From contig BRXU01000019.1 of assembly GCA_030267565.1 (NCBI GenBank), forward strand, positions 1,042,501 to 1,106,500: a stretch of DNA of 64,000 bases. The letters run 5' to 3'. This DNA is from Pleodorina starrii (lineage: Eukaryota; Chlorophyta; Chlorophyceae; Chlamydomonadales; Volvocaceae). The notes beneath the pieces were generated by a model. That model saw only the letters and a program-made list of their open reading frames with translations, ran no database searches and was not told the DNA's origin. Position 1 is the first letter of the stretch. The number at the start of each line of letters is the position of its first letter. The position numbers were made by a program, and so were the translations under genes. Positions 11,101-22,327 of the stretch are shown one piece after another.

Positions 11101-14100
11101 CTTATCCTGGCTATCTAGCTACCTAGCCCGCTAGCTAGCCCGCTCTGTAGCCGGCAACGGCCCCACCTGGGCGCCGCGTACACGGGGCGGCAAATGTCCG
11201 AGTCCGTCAGGAGCACCGGGGGCCAGTCAGCAGCCATCAGCTCGGCCTTCGGTGGGGAGGAGGGGGAAGGGCGGGTTGGGGGATACAGGAGGAGTGCGTA
11301 TGTGGGGGATGGAGACGGGTCGCAGCACGCAGCGGCGATAGGAGCAGGGCAGGAGGGGACTAAGGGTGCCCAATCGACGGCCGCGACTTTCGGGACAGCG
11401 CTGGCCAGGTTGACCTGTGTGCACGCACCCCATGACGTTGCAGGACGCGGCAGGATGAGCCGCACGTACAAGGACGTAGGCGTTCTTATACAGCGCGCAG
11501 AGCTTGGGGCTGGCGGCACTCCATACATCGCTACGCCCAGGCCCACCAGCGGTAGAGTCCCGGCCCCGTAGCTCCCACACATCGGCCACTCAGGAAGCCG
11601 CCCTTCAAACACCCGCTAATCTCCAACAAACCCAGAGCTGTTCTCATCTCCTGGTGGCATTAAGGGGAAAGAGCTGTCTCCCCGTGATTGCCGGCGCCAG
11701 CAAGCCAGCCACACCCCGTAAACAGTTGCTTGCCGCACAAAGGCCGCAGCACACACATGCGCACCTGGAAATCGAGTGCGAACCTCAGGGCCGCCAGTGC
11801 GTTGGGGAAGGCGACGATGAACGAATCACCCTGGCGGCAGCGGCGGCGGCGGCGATGGAGTCAAACGGCAGCGGCGTCGGATGCGGGAGTGCACGCACGG
11901 ACACACATTCAGCGCCGCAGCCACATCACATTCTCCCAATCATCACAGCAAACACACGCTTTCTCTCTCCCTCTCTCGCACCTCGGTGGTGCTCTCGTAG
12001 CCCTTGTGCTGGGCCAGCACTTTGCGCGCAATGGCGTCGTGCATCTGCAGCGCCGTGGCCATCACATCCCCGGGGAAGGCCTCCCACAGGTTGGTGCTGC
12101 CCTGCAAGGGGAGCGAGAGGGGCGCACAACAGCCGGTGCGGGTCACGTGGGTCGGCTCACCAGTCCGCGCGCCAAGTTCGCATGTCGACTATAGGGGGCG
12201 ACCAGTGCGCAGCGAAAGACAGGATCAGATGGCGACGGTGCCGGCCGCCGTGCCGTTCCTCCGAGACAACAAAGCCCGCGTTTCGCCGGGTTCGATGGTG
12301 ACCTTACACGCGTGTCACCCGCCCTTTACACCCTGGACCTCGCCGCTCGAAGTGCAGTGCAGTGCATTTCCTCTTCAACCCGCGCAGTTGTTCCCGCGCC
12401 TCTCCTAGTTTCGCCACCCAAGTCGCACCGTGCACGTCCCCCGCGGCCCCGCCCCGGCCCCCATCCGCCCCCACCCCATCACCCCCGAAGCCCCACCACC
12501 GCCCCTCCCTACCTCCATGTCCGTCACCACCAGCGTGCACTCGGCGCTGGCCACCGGCACGTAGGCCTTACGCTGCTGGGCGGAGATGAAGGCGGGCCGC
12601 AGCACCGCCACCACCAGCACCGCCACACCAATCAGCAGCAGACCGCCGCCAACACCCACACCCACGGCAATGCCGACGCGGGCCTTCGAGTCCATGCCAC
12701 CCGAGGGGGTTTCCTGCAAGGAACAAGGACAGGGAAGGCAGGTGCGGCCGATGGTGGGTAAGGTGCAGGAGGGGCGGGACATGTGGTTCGAGGAGGAATG
12801 TGGTGGAGATAATGAGCCGGCCGCGAGATGACAGGAATGCAGCTACGAGGTAGAGGGAGGACATGAAGACAATTGTTCAGAAAGGACGATCCACTTCGGC
12901 ACTGGTTGCAGTCGGAAAGCGGCGACAGGGCGCGGCAGACCAGGCCGGTGGAACCTGCCGGGGAATGCTGTGTGCTTGGAGCATACCAGTTCGTGCTGTG
13001 GACGAGTGGTTGCGGGCAAGTGGCGTGCACGCTGAGTTCTGGGTGCGCTTAGATGGCCAGGAGCGACAGCTAAGTGCCGCTGCCAGCTGTGCTCGCTGGC
13101 GTGTGTACAGTGAAGGGATGTGTCTGGGTTGCCTTAATGCCAACCGGCACACATTGCAAGGCCGTTCCCTGTCGCGCCGTACCGGCGTTGGCAGCTGTCG
13201 GTCAATACTCTTGAAGTAGCGTTGCTTGAGCCACTCGACACTCGTGTTGCGGTACAGACGCACAACCTCTGCCTGGGCCCGCGCCAAGATCTGGCCAATG
13301 TCACCATCAGTGTCGGACAGCGCCACTGAAGCAGTGTCGACGGCAAAGCTGATTATTTAATGTCGTACATACGACAAGGGTACGGCAAGAGGGCAAGGGG
13401 CGCAATGGGTGGAAAGGTGAGCGCGGGCACTGTGGAATCGCCGCGGAAGGGTCATTGGCAATTGCTCAAACCTGCACACCCCGCTGTCCCCAATGGCCCC
13501 ACAAACACAGCGTTAGCATCGTCAGTCTAGACCACACAATGCCGTCGATGCTGTTCGCACACCTCAGGCCGTGTCCCCCTGTGCCGACGGTGCTGGCTGC
13601 CCTGCTCGAGTCAGCCAACTGGGGCCTGTGCATAACCCCTGAACATAAATCGCGCCCCTGTCTTGGGGTGCCAAGCCCCTTTCATGTAACCACAGGCTCC
13701 CAGTGGGCGCTGGCTGGAACTGCCGCATACTCCCCACCAGCACCAGTACCTTAGTGACCGGATCCTCCCATTGCACTGTAGCCCCTAATGACCCTGCTTC
13801 GGGAATGCACCCAGTCACCATTGGCCGCCCAGCACTCCCCCGTCTTGTCGGGTCGTCCAATCCGGACGTCACCCGTGCCAATGGTGTGCAATCGCGCGGC
13901 ACTCAGTCAGTCTCGGTTGGTCCGGCGGCAGCGATACCGGTAATAGGCACGCTCGGATCAGGCTGCGTGGCGCTTTCCTCTGCACGCTTCATCCCCCTCC
14001 TTCCCTTCCTCTCCCTCCCTCCCTCCCTCCCGCACTCACTAGTACTCCAGCGCCCCGAATATTCGCAGGTTGAGTGCGATGTTCTGGTGTTCCATGGTTT

Positions 14101-17100
14101 CCGACACGGCCTTCATGAACAGCAGCGTGTCCTCCCGGTCGTATCCGGCGGCCGTGTAGCGACCCACGTTGGCGGGGTCCACCATCTCCGTGCGCACAGG
14201 GGTGGTCTCCGCAGTGGCACTCAGAACGGAGGGCCACATGGCATCCGCATACACCCGCCGTGCGCACAGGCGGTAGGCCATGTACTGCAGATGCGGCTCC
14301 CGGTGTCGGTTGAGGGCGTACGTGAAGGCGCCGCGACCGGCGTAGGGGGCGGCATTGACCCAGGCCTTGGTGCCGTTCTGAAGCAAGGTGGGGCAATCGT
14401 GGGACAGAGGGCAACAGGCCGCCGGCGCAAGCCAACCAGAGGCAAATGGCGCAAGGAATTGGGTTTCAGCTGGGCAAGGATTGGGTAGTGTGAGCCTGCG
14501 GGTGGCTGGGCGCCAAGCAAGAAAATGTTTGCCAGTTCCTGCAATCACACAGATGGAGTCTGGAGCCCACAATATTAACAACACAGCTCCACCCGCCCTT
14601 TTCCAGCCTTTCTCTTTTCCAGCATCCCGGATCCCACCCATCCAGCCACCCCAATCGCTAACCTGCAACGTGTGCCATTTTCCACGGGGACATTTCTCGG
14701 GCGTGCAGCGCACCATCTGACCCGTGGTTCGGTTCATGACCTCGAAGCTGCCCGGCAGGATCGTGGTGCCTGTCTTGCCACGGACTCGGGTCACATTGTT
14801 GAGGCTGTTGTTGAATGTGGCGTACTGCGTCAATGCGAGGAGGGAGAGGACAGGGGGTAAAAAGAAGATACCGCAGCGAAGGGACGGGGGACGTTCGTGA
14901 CGGCATCAATGGGAACCGCCAGGCGGCAGTGTAGGCAGGGGCAAACCGCTGCTAACGTAGCGTATACTGTATGCTGCCGTACCTTGAAGTGCAGCGTGGT
15001 TCCCACCGCCATGAGGCAGTTGCCCCACACGAAGGCCAGGCTGACAGGCAGGCATGCAACCGGCTCGGTGGGGGCAGTGTAGCGGGACAGGCGCCGATAC
15101 AGCTCAGCGGCGCGCCGGGTGCCTGGGGAGGGGAGCAGCGGTAATGCGGTATGCGTAGACAGTCTGGGTGTTTGGCCCGGAAGGAGTCCTGGTTAATGTA
15201 CAGGTAGGGAACGGGCCGCATCAAGTACGGCCTTCACATGTATCCTCGCCCCCCCTTCCTGGCCACCAAGTCCCCCTGCCCTCACCCACCTGTGCTGTTG
15301 ACCAGTGGTTCCATGGTCTCTGGGTCGAAGTGGAAGCCCTGGCTGGTGCCCTCCGACTGCATGAAGGGCACCTGGATGGTCTGAAACGTGTAGCCGTTGT
15401 AGCACCCTGGGACGGAAGGTGACGGGGGCCGCGGGGGAGGGTGGCCACGGAAGGGAGGCGTGTATAGGAACTGGGACTAGGTAGGGCCCAAGAGCACGGC
15501 CGCATACTGAGCTCGGGTCTCAGGATGAAGCTGCCCAACACACACACACACACCCAAACGTTTCCTCTGTACACCCAGACCCGCAAACTTGGGCTGCAAA
15601 TCCTGACCCCCGCCCCTCCTCGCTTCTTCCCCCTTACTGGGCTGCCTTGACATGCAGAAGCCCCAGGCCCCCCGCCCGGTTCCATCCAGGTCGGTGCCGT
15701 TGTAGCGCTCCGCGATGTCCACCACCTCCTCCCACGTGGCAGGAACTGGGATGTTTTGCGCGTCGAAAAAGTCGCGTCTGGCCGGGGAGGATGGGGGCGT
15801 TAGTTGGCGATGGTGTCGTAAATCGCGGGTAGAACGTAATGGGTAGATGGGACGGACTGGGTCGATGCGCACGCACACTGGCGGAGAAAAAGGCGAGAAG
15901 GTAGACTGCGGAAAGAGAGAAGAATGACGGCACCTGGGGTGCTGTACGCATTCACCGTAGAGCGTAGACCCCAAGTGTCACCCCTCCAAGGCGAACACAA
16001 CGCCTGCGATGCACGTCCCAAGTAAGCCCACCTGTAATACAAAAGCATGATGGCCGCACTGACGGGCAGGCCCACCACCTTGCCGTCGTACACAGATGCA
16101 AACCTGCAGGCAGGGTTTACGACCGACGTCGAGCAGCGGGAATTGAGTGTACGCGGCCAGGTTGGGTGGGAGGATGGGCAGTGTCGGACTGGCCAAGATC
16201 CAAGGGCCATGACAGCGACTGGTATAACAACTTGAAGGAAACCCCAGGCGTTCGCGGGCTTCATCGCCAACCTGGCCGCAACACCCAGACGTGTTGACAG
16301 GCCTTTTCAGAGTTGAGGCGTCACACACTTATAGCGAAGCGCAACAGAGGTCACCCACTGCCGGCACAGATGTGCCATTTTCCCCTCAAAACTTCAGCGG
16401 ATGTGCACCGAGCCCGAGGACCAGCCAGCGGCATCAAGGCCGGGCTCGGGGTCGATTCCCATCGGGGCTCATCGCATCCACCGGGTTCCTGCCACAGTAC
16501 CGATGGCGCAAGGCCGTCCGTGGAACATGCTACACGATTGGCCGCCCCTCGTAAATTTGGACGGTCAAACTGGACTGTCTTAGAAACGTGGATTGCTGTC
16601 AAGTACATCAGCGAGGCTTGATGTCAGGTAGAGCAGCGAGGCGAGACCACCAAGTTACGTAGCGGCGCCCCCACATACACCACATCCACAGAGCGATCCG
16701 TGGGTTATTGGATAATGCGTCAACAGGATAATGGGGAAGTCGTGAGAAGGCAGCCTGGTACCCGCGCAAGCGTCCACACGCACCGCCGGAAAAACGTGCC
16801 GTAGCCGTTCCACTGTGGGCCGCCAAGGCAGGCCGGCAGGCAGGCAGGCGTAACGTCGCCAGGGCGGGGCAAGGCGGCGGCGGCAAGGCAGGGGCGCCGA
16901 CAGAGGTGTTATTAAGGAAGTGTCCAGTGAGCACAGTGCCAGCCCGCCTTTCCACCATCAACCCATCTCAAGAACATCCCCCGAAGCCTAGCCTACCCGA
17001 AGTCCCGCCCTCCTCGCCTTCCGCCCTCGCTTGATCTCACCCCCCTGATATCAAAAACCCTCATCTCCCTCGGCCGCGTCCCTCGTCCCAGCTGTGTCTA

Positions 17101-19626
17101 CCCTTCCTCCTAACCAACATCCTTTCGCCACAGCCCCCCTTTCCAGCCCGGCTCCTGCCGTACGCACGTTCAGGTTTCGGTCTTCCAGTACGAGCTGGCT
17201 CATGTCCTGCAGTGCGAAATACGGCTCATCCGCCATGTCGGCAGTCAGTACCGGGTCCAGGAACCAGGCCTCGCGCTACAGTAGCATCAGGAGAAAAGGA
17301 AGGGCAGGAAAGGCGATGGGTGAGGCAGCGAGGGGCAGGGCAGGACGAGGCGAACAGGGGCACGCGGGACGCATGCGGCTACGTGAGCCCATGGCAAGAG
17401 AGAGCACACATAGCATTCCACGCCAGCGCGTCCAGCAGTACCCACAACCAAATTCAAATAACCACCCTGTCTCGTCTCTCCCCCAGATTGGTACTTGTCT
17501 CGAGCCGAGAAAACCCACAAAATCCATCGCTATCCACCGAACCGAAGCCTTCGACGATGCGCCTGAGAGCACAGGCACGCCTGCCATCCGGCGATCTGGG
17601 GCTGCTGGCCCCGCTAAGCCGACAGGACGACAGCCCAAACAAGGCCTTTAGAATCCCTAGCCAAGCTCCGTAAGAATGTCGCGTGGGACGCATTGCCGAG
17701 CCCATACTCACGAACCCACATCGCGGAGGCCCGAAACGAGCCGTGAGAGCTCCGGGATCCAATTCCTCCTCTTTCCGGTTCTCCTTCGCCAGGCCGTGCC
17801 GCCCGATCTGGACCCACTCCCTTTCCGTAACCGCATCTGTCGTCTTACCCTCCGCGGCCATTACATGAAAGGCGCGCCCCGCCCTCCATTATCAACCCTG
17901 GCCCTGCGTTGCAGCAAATCTTGCCCGCCCGTTACCTCTGTCCAGCCCCTCCGGCCCCACTCACTATGCCATCGGGGCGCTCCGTAAACTCCCGGTACGG
18001 CTCCTTGGTCCACGCAACCGAATCGATGACGTCCACACGCATGGGGTACTGGCATGATGGCAGGTGACGGAGGGAAGGAGGGGACAACGGGTGAAGCCGC
18101 GGGTTGGGGCACTCGTAACCAAATCCAGTGAGCAGTGACGCGGTGCCCCAAGGGCCAACGAAAGGGAAACCGGCCAACACATACCCACGCATCGACGCAC
18201 CGACACACGCAGATACATAAACGAATCTGCGTGGGTCCACATGATGGCTGGGGTGGCAATCGCGGAACTGAGGCCCGAGGCCCCAGCGGGCCCCTACAGG
18301 TCAAGAGCGTGAGAGGTAGGCCGATGCTGAGCGACAGGGTGCAACACGCTGCCGGCGAAAGCCCGTGAGATGAGTAGCAAAGATGAGACTTCAGCAGAGG
18401 GGCGATCCGCCAGGCCGGCGTTGTGCTGGTGACAGACACCTGCGCGCGCACTGGTTCGCGCGCTCCCCCGCTCCACCTCCCTTCCGCCCTCTGGACTAGC
18501 CGTGCTCAGTACGGTACCTGCATCGAAGCGCCCATCCTGGCGGCCAGCGGGATGACGGTGGTGTTGGTGATGACGATGTTGGGGTGGAGCAGTTTGACGG
18601 CCTGATCGATTGGGGGAACGGGAAGGGAAGGGAGGGGGCCAAGGCGAGGGGGCGAGGCGGGGCTTCAACAGTGAAATGGGTTGATGATAGAGGTTGCAAA
18701 AGCCGATGGGGCCGCGGGCGTGGGCGCATGAGGGATAGTTCCGGAAGTTGGGACGACGGTTATACATGCTCGTGGCTGGATGTTCAGGCCCTCAGCGGCC
18801 ATATTACGACATCACAAAATTTGCGCAACGGCTCGCGCCTTATGCCCAACCCAAGTGTCCAATCGCGTTCGCACCGCCCCAACATGGCGCAGGTAGATCC
18901 CTCCCCAGCAAATTATTGGCACCCCCGGTAAATGAACGTGCAAGGCCGCGCCACGTTTCACAACCCGCGCCGGCACCCAGGGCAGGGAATGGTTGCTTGC
19001 ACGGGTGGAGTTCTGCTCGCGCCACGCTGGCTTTGTCGGCGTGCAGCCAGCAACCACCACGGGTTTCGGGGCCAACGGGGCTCACCGTCCGGTTGAGAGC
19101 TTCATACTCTTCTGGCTCCCAAAGGCGCAGAGCACAGTTCGCGATGGAGCCAGTCGCCACGTCTCCCATCGCGTATATCGCGCTCTGGTTGCCCGGGCAA
19201 CTGCGGGCGCGCAAGGGCGCGAGCAGCCCCAATTCACAACATGGACTCAACGAACTTTCGCACGACAAGCCACGCACCAGGACTAGCGCGGATGGCAAAG
19301 AGCAGAAATTTTATGATCATGATCATGGGAGCGAGCACATGTACATAACCATGCGCAACTTGCGAAGTGAGCTTGCGACGAAGGCGTCACGCCCTCCAGC
19401 ACCAAGAAGCGCAGGGAGAGAATTACACATGCTCTTCACAGAAACCTTACGTTATCCTTGCCACGGTCTGGTTGATGCAAGCCGTGAAGCTGGTCTGGTC
19501 CGCCACCATCGACTGGCCGGCGACCGGGGCCAGGCCCGCCGTGAGTAGCAGCATGGCCCCGCCAAGAATGAGCACAGCCCCGGCAGTGCGCATTCCTGAG
19601 ACAGGAAAGGCCAGAGCGGTCTGCAT
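5487..19626 (-). CDS. Receptor-type class III cyclase-like protein with solute-binding ectodomain, copy 1
   Basis: Twenty-two exons with consistent phase give 2,029 aa. Order: signal peptide (about 1-37), family-1 periplasmic solute-binding-like ectodomain (about 50-575), one membrane helix (about 590-616), CHD1 (about 636-1212) and CHD2 (about 1213-1990), ending KPVL. The predicted topology is sensor outside and cyclase module inside, which suggests a receptor making or controlling a cyclic nucleotide. CHD1 keeps both metal-binding aspartates (D642 in VVTDMEGS, D686 in EGDSF). CHD2 lacks them. Neither domain shows the usual Asn/Arg pair, so activity is uncertain. The start ATG at 19624-19626 follows a pyrimidine-rich CAG that may end a leader intron. 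The gene is a tandem paralogue of 22328-36481. The domain assignment rests on recognised motifs, not a search. The three exon blocks are listed separately. The introns, several 300-700 bp long, hold nothing else I recognise. Confidence 0.85.
8418..12713 (-). other. Copy 1 exons 14-20: membrane helix and CHD1 with long insertion
   Basis: Exons: 12513-12713, 11982-12101, 11765-11830, 11167-11246, 9549-10703, 9074-9206, 8418-8567. Exon 14 carries the helix GIAVGVGVGGGLLLIGVAVL and the start of CHD1 (CTLVVTDME). Exons 15-16 continue with GSTNLWEAFPGDV and EGDSFIVAFPNALAALRF. Exons 17-18 add about 390 residues rich in Ser, Ala, Gly and Gln, including QQQQQ runs. Exon 19 then resumes the cyclase fold at RGLRIRIGLFTGV and FCGLAIRMAKAVSDAAN, and exon 20 ends it with GGMVVLSDTSASKLLGSPE. 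In other class III cyclases the segment aligned to GLAIRMAK reads 'GxxVNxASR'; here the catalytic Asn and Arg positions are Arg and Ala. Confidence 0.85.
13183..19626 (-). other. Copy 1 exons 1-13: signal peptide and solute-binding ectodomain
   Basis: Exons, 5' to 3': 19451-19626, 19086-19200, 18518-18601, 17965-18048, 17168-17275, 16784-16812 (a 29-nt microexon encoding WNGYGTFFR), 16032-16103, 15638-15777, 15290-15406, 14983-15122, 14663-14824, 14040-14377, 13183-13348. Exon 1 encodes a signal peptide with core AGAVLILGGAMLLLTAGLA. The family-1 solute-binding signature is YDGKVVGLPVSAAIMLLYYR in exon 7, followed by RRDFFDAQNIPVPATWEEV in exon 8. This matches the 'YDGKxxGLPxxxxxxxLYYxxDLF...P.TWDE' pattern of bacterial carbohydrate-type binding proteins. 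Scattered cysteines (CPGNQ, VRCTPEKCP, RLCARR) would suit disulfides in a secreted domain. The ligand cannot be predicted from the sequence. Confidence 0.85.
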
Positions 19627-20067
19627 AGGGTCTGCAAGTAAAGTGCAGTCAGGTGTAACTATTCATAACGCTCCGCCTCAAACGAGTTAATGTCGGTTTT
19701 TTGTAAATCTAATGTAAGCATATTGGACAGGCCCAGGATCGCTATACATAACTCGGATGGCAATATGGAGAGAAAAGCAAGAAGTCATAGTCGTACGTTA
19801 CTCCAGATTCAATGCCCCTAACGCATACACATATCCGGTTTTTGTAAGTGTCACTAACGACAAAATCGTAGGTGTTCGTAACCGTCACGATAGTGGAGTG
19901 TAGACCGGGTGCTTTCACGTACGGTTTCCACGTGCCCTGACATGAGTGTGCCCGCAAAGGCCTGCTGGGAAGTTCCCAATCATGGTTGTCGCCAAGAAAT
20001 GCATCGCCAAGTATATATCTTATTTGTGATGAGTGAGATTACGAGAAGGTACAACGGCGGTACGTGA
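19627..20067. other. Upstream region of receptor copy 1
   Basis: No coding stretch seen. Base composition drops from the GC-rich gene to a more AT-balanced one. A TTTACTTGCAG lies just upstream of the start codon (minus sense), consistent with the acceptor of an intron in the 5' leader. The region probably contains the promoter of copy 1, but I see no clear TATA box. Confidence 0.4.
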
Positions 20068-20690
20068 GGGCGGTACTCCCAACCTGGGGTTACCGCGTGT
20101 CGGTACCTGAAATGGATGGGTGTGGCGTATTCGTACTCGGACCACAAGCGAACATTGGATCACTTGAGGGTATGTATGCCGAGAAAGCACCACACGGCCC
20201 TGATGCGTTTTCGGCTGGGACGTTGGGACTTGGATGTGTCAAGGTTTGCACGGGGACCGGGTCGGAAACCGCGCGCGGAGAGGATATGTCGGGTGTGCCA
20301 CGGCGGGTCGGTAGAAGACGAGTTGCACGTATTGATGGAATGTCCGGGCTATACGCCATTACGAGAGGCAATAGGCTTCCCTATGGGTAGCAGCATGGTG
20401 GATGTGATGGGGACCTTTGACCCGGCGAAACTGGGCAGTCTCTTATCCCAGATTCAGAAAGCGCGTACCGAGCTGCTTGGTAGCTAACCATACGGCTTAT
20501 GTTGTCTTAAAGTGCGCCCCTTGACGGATAACCGTTGTGGGGGGACGCATGTTACCAGCCATTTTGGCTCGTACACATGTAATGCCTCATGCCTCATGCC
20601 TCCCAACCTATTAGGACATGTGCTGCATGGTCGACGTTACGTAGGACATATATATTTCCGGAGCCCCGCCAAGCGTAGAAGACACGAGCC
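20068..20690 (+). mobile_element. 5'-truncated non-LTR retrotransposon (LINE) 3' end
   Basis: The open frame 20068-20487 encodes the C-terminal tail of a LINE reverse-transcriptase protein. It includes KWMGVAYSYSDHKRTL and a cysteine/histidine motif ICRVCHGGSVEDELHVLMEC followed by PGYTPLREAIGF, the 'CxxC...EDExHVLMECPxY' zinc-knuckle layout shared with the fragment in intron 1 of copy 2. A stop just upstream and no reverse-transcriptase core show it is truncated. It is on the strand opposite to the receptor genes. The 3' boundary near 20690 is a guess. Confidence 0.7.
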
Positions 20691-20809
20691 GTAGATCCCA
20701 GACATGTCAGTAGAGTGAGTTGGGCCTCGCACACACTTTGCAGAGGTTTGCAGTCGCCCTCAGCTGTTACTGCATCACACCAGCGACACAAACCTTGCAT
20801 CTACGCTTC

Positions 20810-20814
20810 TTACA
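20810..20814 (-). terminator. Candidate TGTAA polyadenylation signal of receptor copy 2
   Basis: TTACA on plus is TGTAA on minus, about 1.5 kb downstream of the stop at 22328. The similar spacing in copy 1 is mildly supportive. Confidence 0.25.
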
Positions 20815-22108
20815 TACCCGTCGAGCTGGCTTGTCGAATTGGGTGAGCAGAGACACGCAAAGCACAGGGGCGTATGCAGTCAACAGAGGATTGGCAGGGA
20901 GCGACGCCATGCGGGAAGGAGTTCTGGAGCATCGGGTTCGCTGCATCGGGCTGGCCCGCTGGCCCAGCCCGCTATTGACACCTCGCCGCGTGTTCACCCG
21001 CATAAAAACTTAGTACGGCACAGCATACCGGTAGCTCATTGCATCATAGCCCCAACCCACAGGGGGCCGCATCCCCGCTACCCCAGCAGCCCCAACACAC
21101 GCATGCACACACATATACACACACTTACGAGCCCCCGCGTGCAGTACATTCCCCCGACCATCACCCAGGCGCCAGCAGTTGCAACCCCCCCCCCCAACGC
21201 ATCCGATCAACTCATCCGATCAGCTGTTCCGATACCGGCCGAACGGGCGTTGTGAGCCACCCATCCAGCCACAGCAGCCACATACACCGCCAGACCACAC
21301 CGCCAGTCCACCGTCACGACACCTCACAAACTGTCACAAACACCGCCGCCACAGCAACCTAACAACGCGCCTCGTACTTGCGCGCCAACAACGGCTACGA
21401 GATACCAGGAGAAACCAATATACGAGCCAAGTTTGCAGTTTAAAAATGCACGATTATAACGGTGATAAATGAACCGGCACAACCAATCAAACAGAAAACT
21501 AATGCCCTTTGTTCTATGTATGTATACCTCCTTGGGCTAGATGTGCCCTGTACAGCACGTTCTTATTTGTATGTAGAATTCTTACGAAATGTATCAGCAG
21601 TCCTGTCGGCCTTCCGCTTGCTTTAGCTACGCACGATCTGCCTTCGCGCTCTCAACCAACCTACCTTCGGCAGTCAGTTTGGCAGCTTCGCTCCAAGCTG
21701 CTCGACACACGCGACACACAGCCGACCCAGGGGACAAATCGGCATCATGGCGAGGCATGGCGCCACATCCTAATTCGGGACGCTGCATGCTGCAAATATT
21801 TTGCGACCGCAACGAGGTCCTACCATAGCCGGCAGTAACCGTGCAATGAAAGCAATTCGCGCCTTGCGCGCTGAGTCGACTGCCGCACACCCCGCCATAA
21901 CCACACTACCGTTGGGGATGACAGGGGCAGACAGGGGCACCGATAGGGCACACTACTGCGGCTCGGGCCCAACGACCGCGCTGTAAATACACCGCGCTTT
22001 CGCGGTGGACCACATCGAGCCTCATGCTGCGTTGGCAGGCCGCCTAGATGCCGACAGATGGAACCGCGAGCCTGAGGCAACCACCTGTGCTTTCCCTTTG
22101 GATCGTGG

Positions 22109-22142
22109 CCTCCACAGTTGCCTCCACAGTTGCCTCCACAAA
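22109..22142. repeat. 12-bp tandem repeat, CCTCCACAGTTG
   Basis: Two full units and a partial third, just downstream of the stop codon of receptor copy 2, followed by CTACAGCCA-like repeats. Confidence 0.8.
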
Positions 22143-22327
22143 AACACCCGCTACAGCCGCTACAGCCACAGCTACAGCAGCCACAACCAACCGCCCTTGC
22201 CAGTCGCTACAGCCACCCCCGCACCATCCGGAATAAGTTGATGATAGCTGCGCCAGCACGCAAATCCACCACACACACAGCCGCTCCTGTCATCAACCGA
22301 GACGGCCGCCGGCCAAGCTAAAGCTGC

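Larger units (their letters stand above)
20691..22327. other. Intergenic region and probable 3' UTR of receptor copy 2
   Basis: No exon recognised on either strand. Contains CA-rich stretches near 21096-21125 and a short 12-bp tandem repeat near 22109. The part next to 22327 is the likely 3' UTR of copy 2. Confidence 0.45.

Noticed and set aside
11145..11175. Direct junction considered for cyclase exon 17, reading past the donor into GRCRL
   Set aside because: The donor at CCCAG|GTGGGG with the acceptor before AGCCGCCACC restores phase and is conserved in copy 2, so the read-through is intron.
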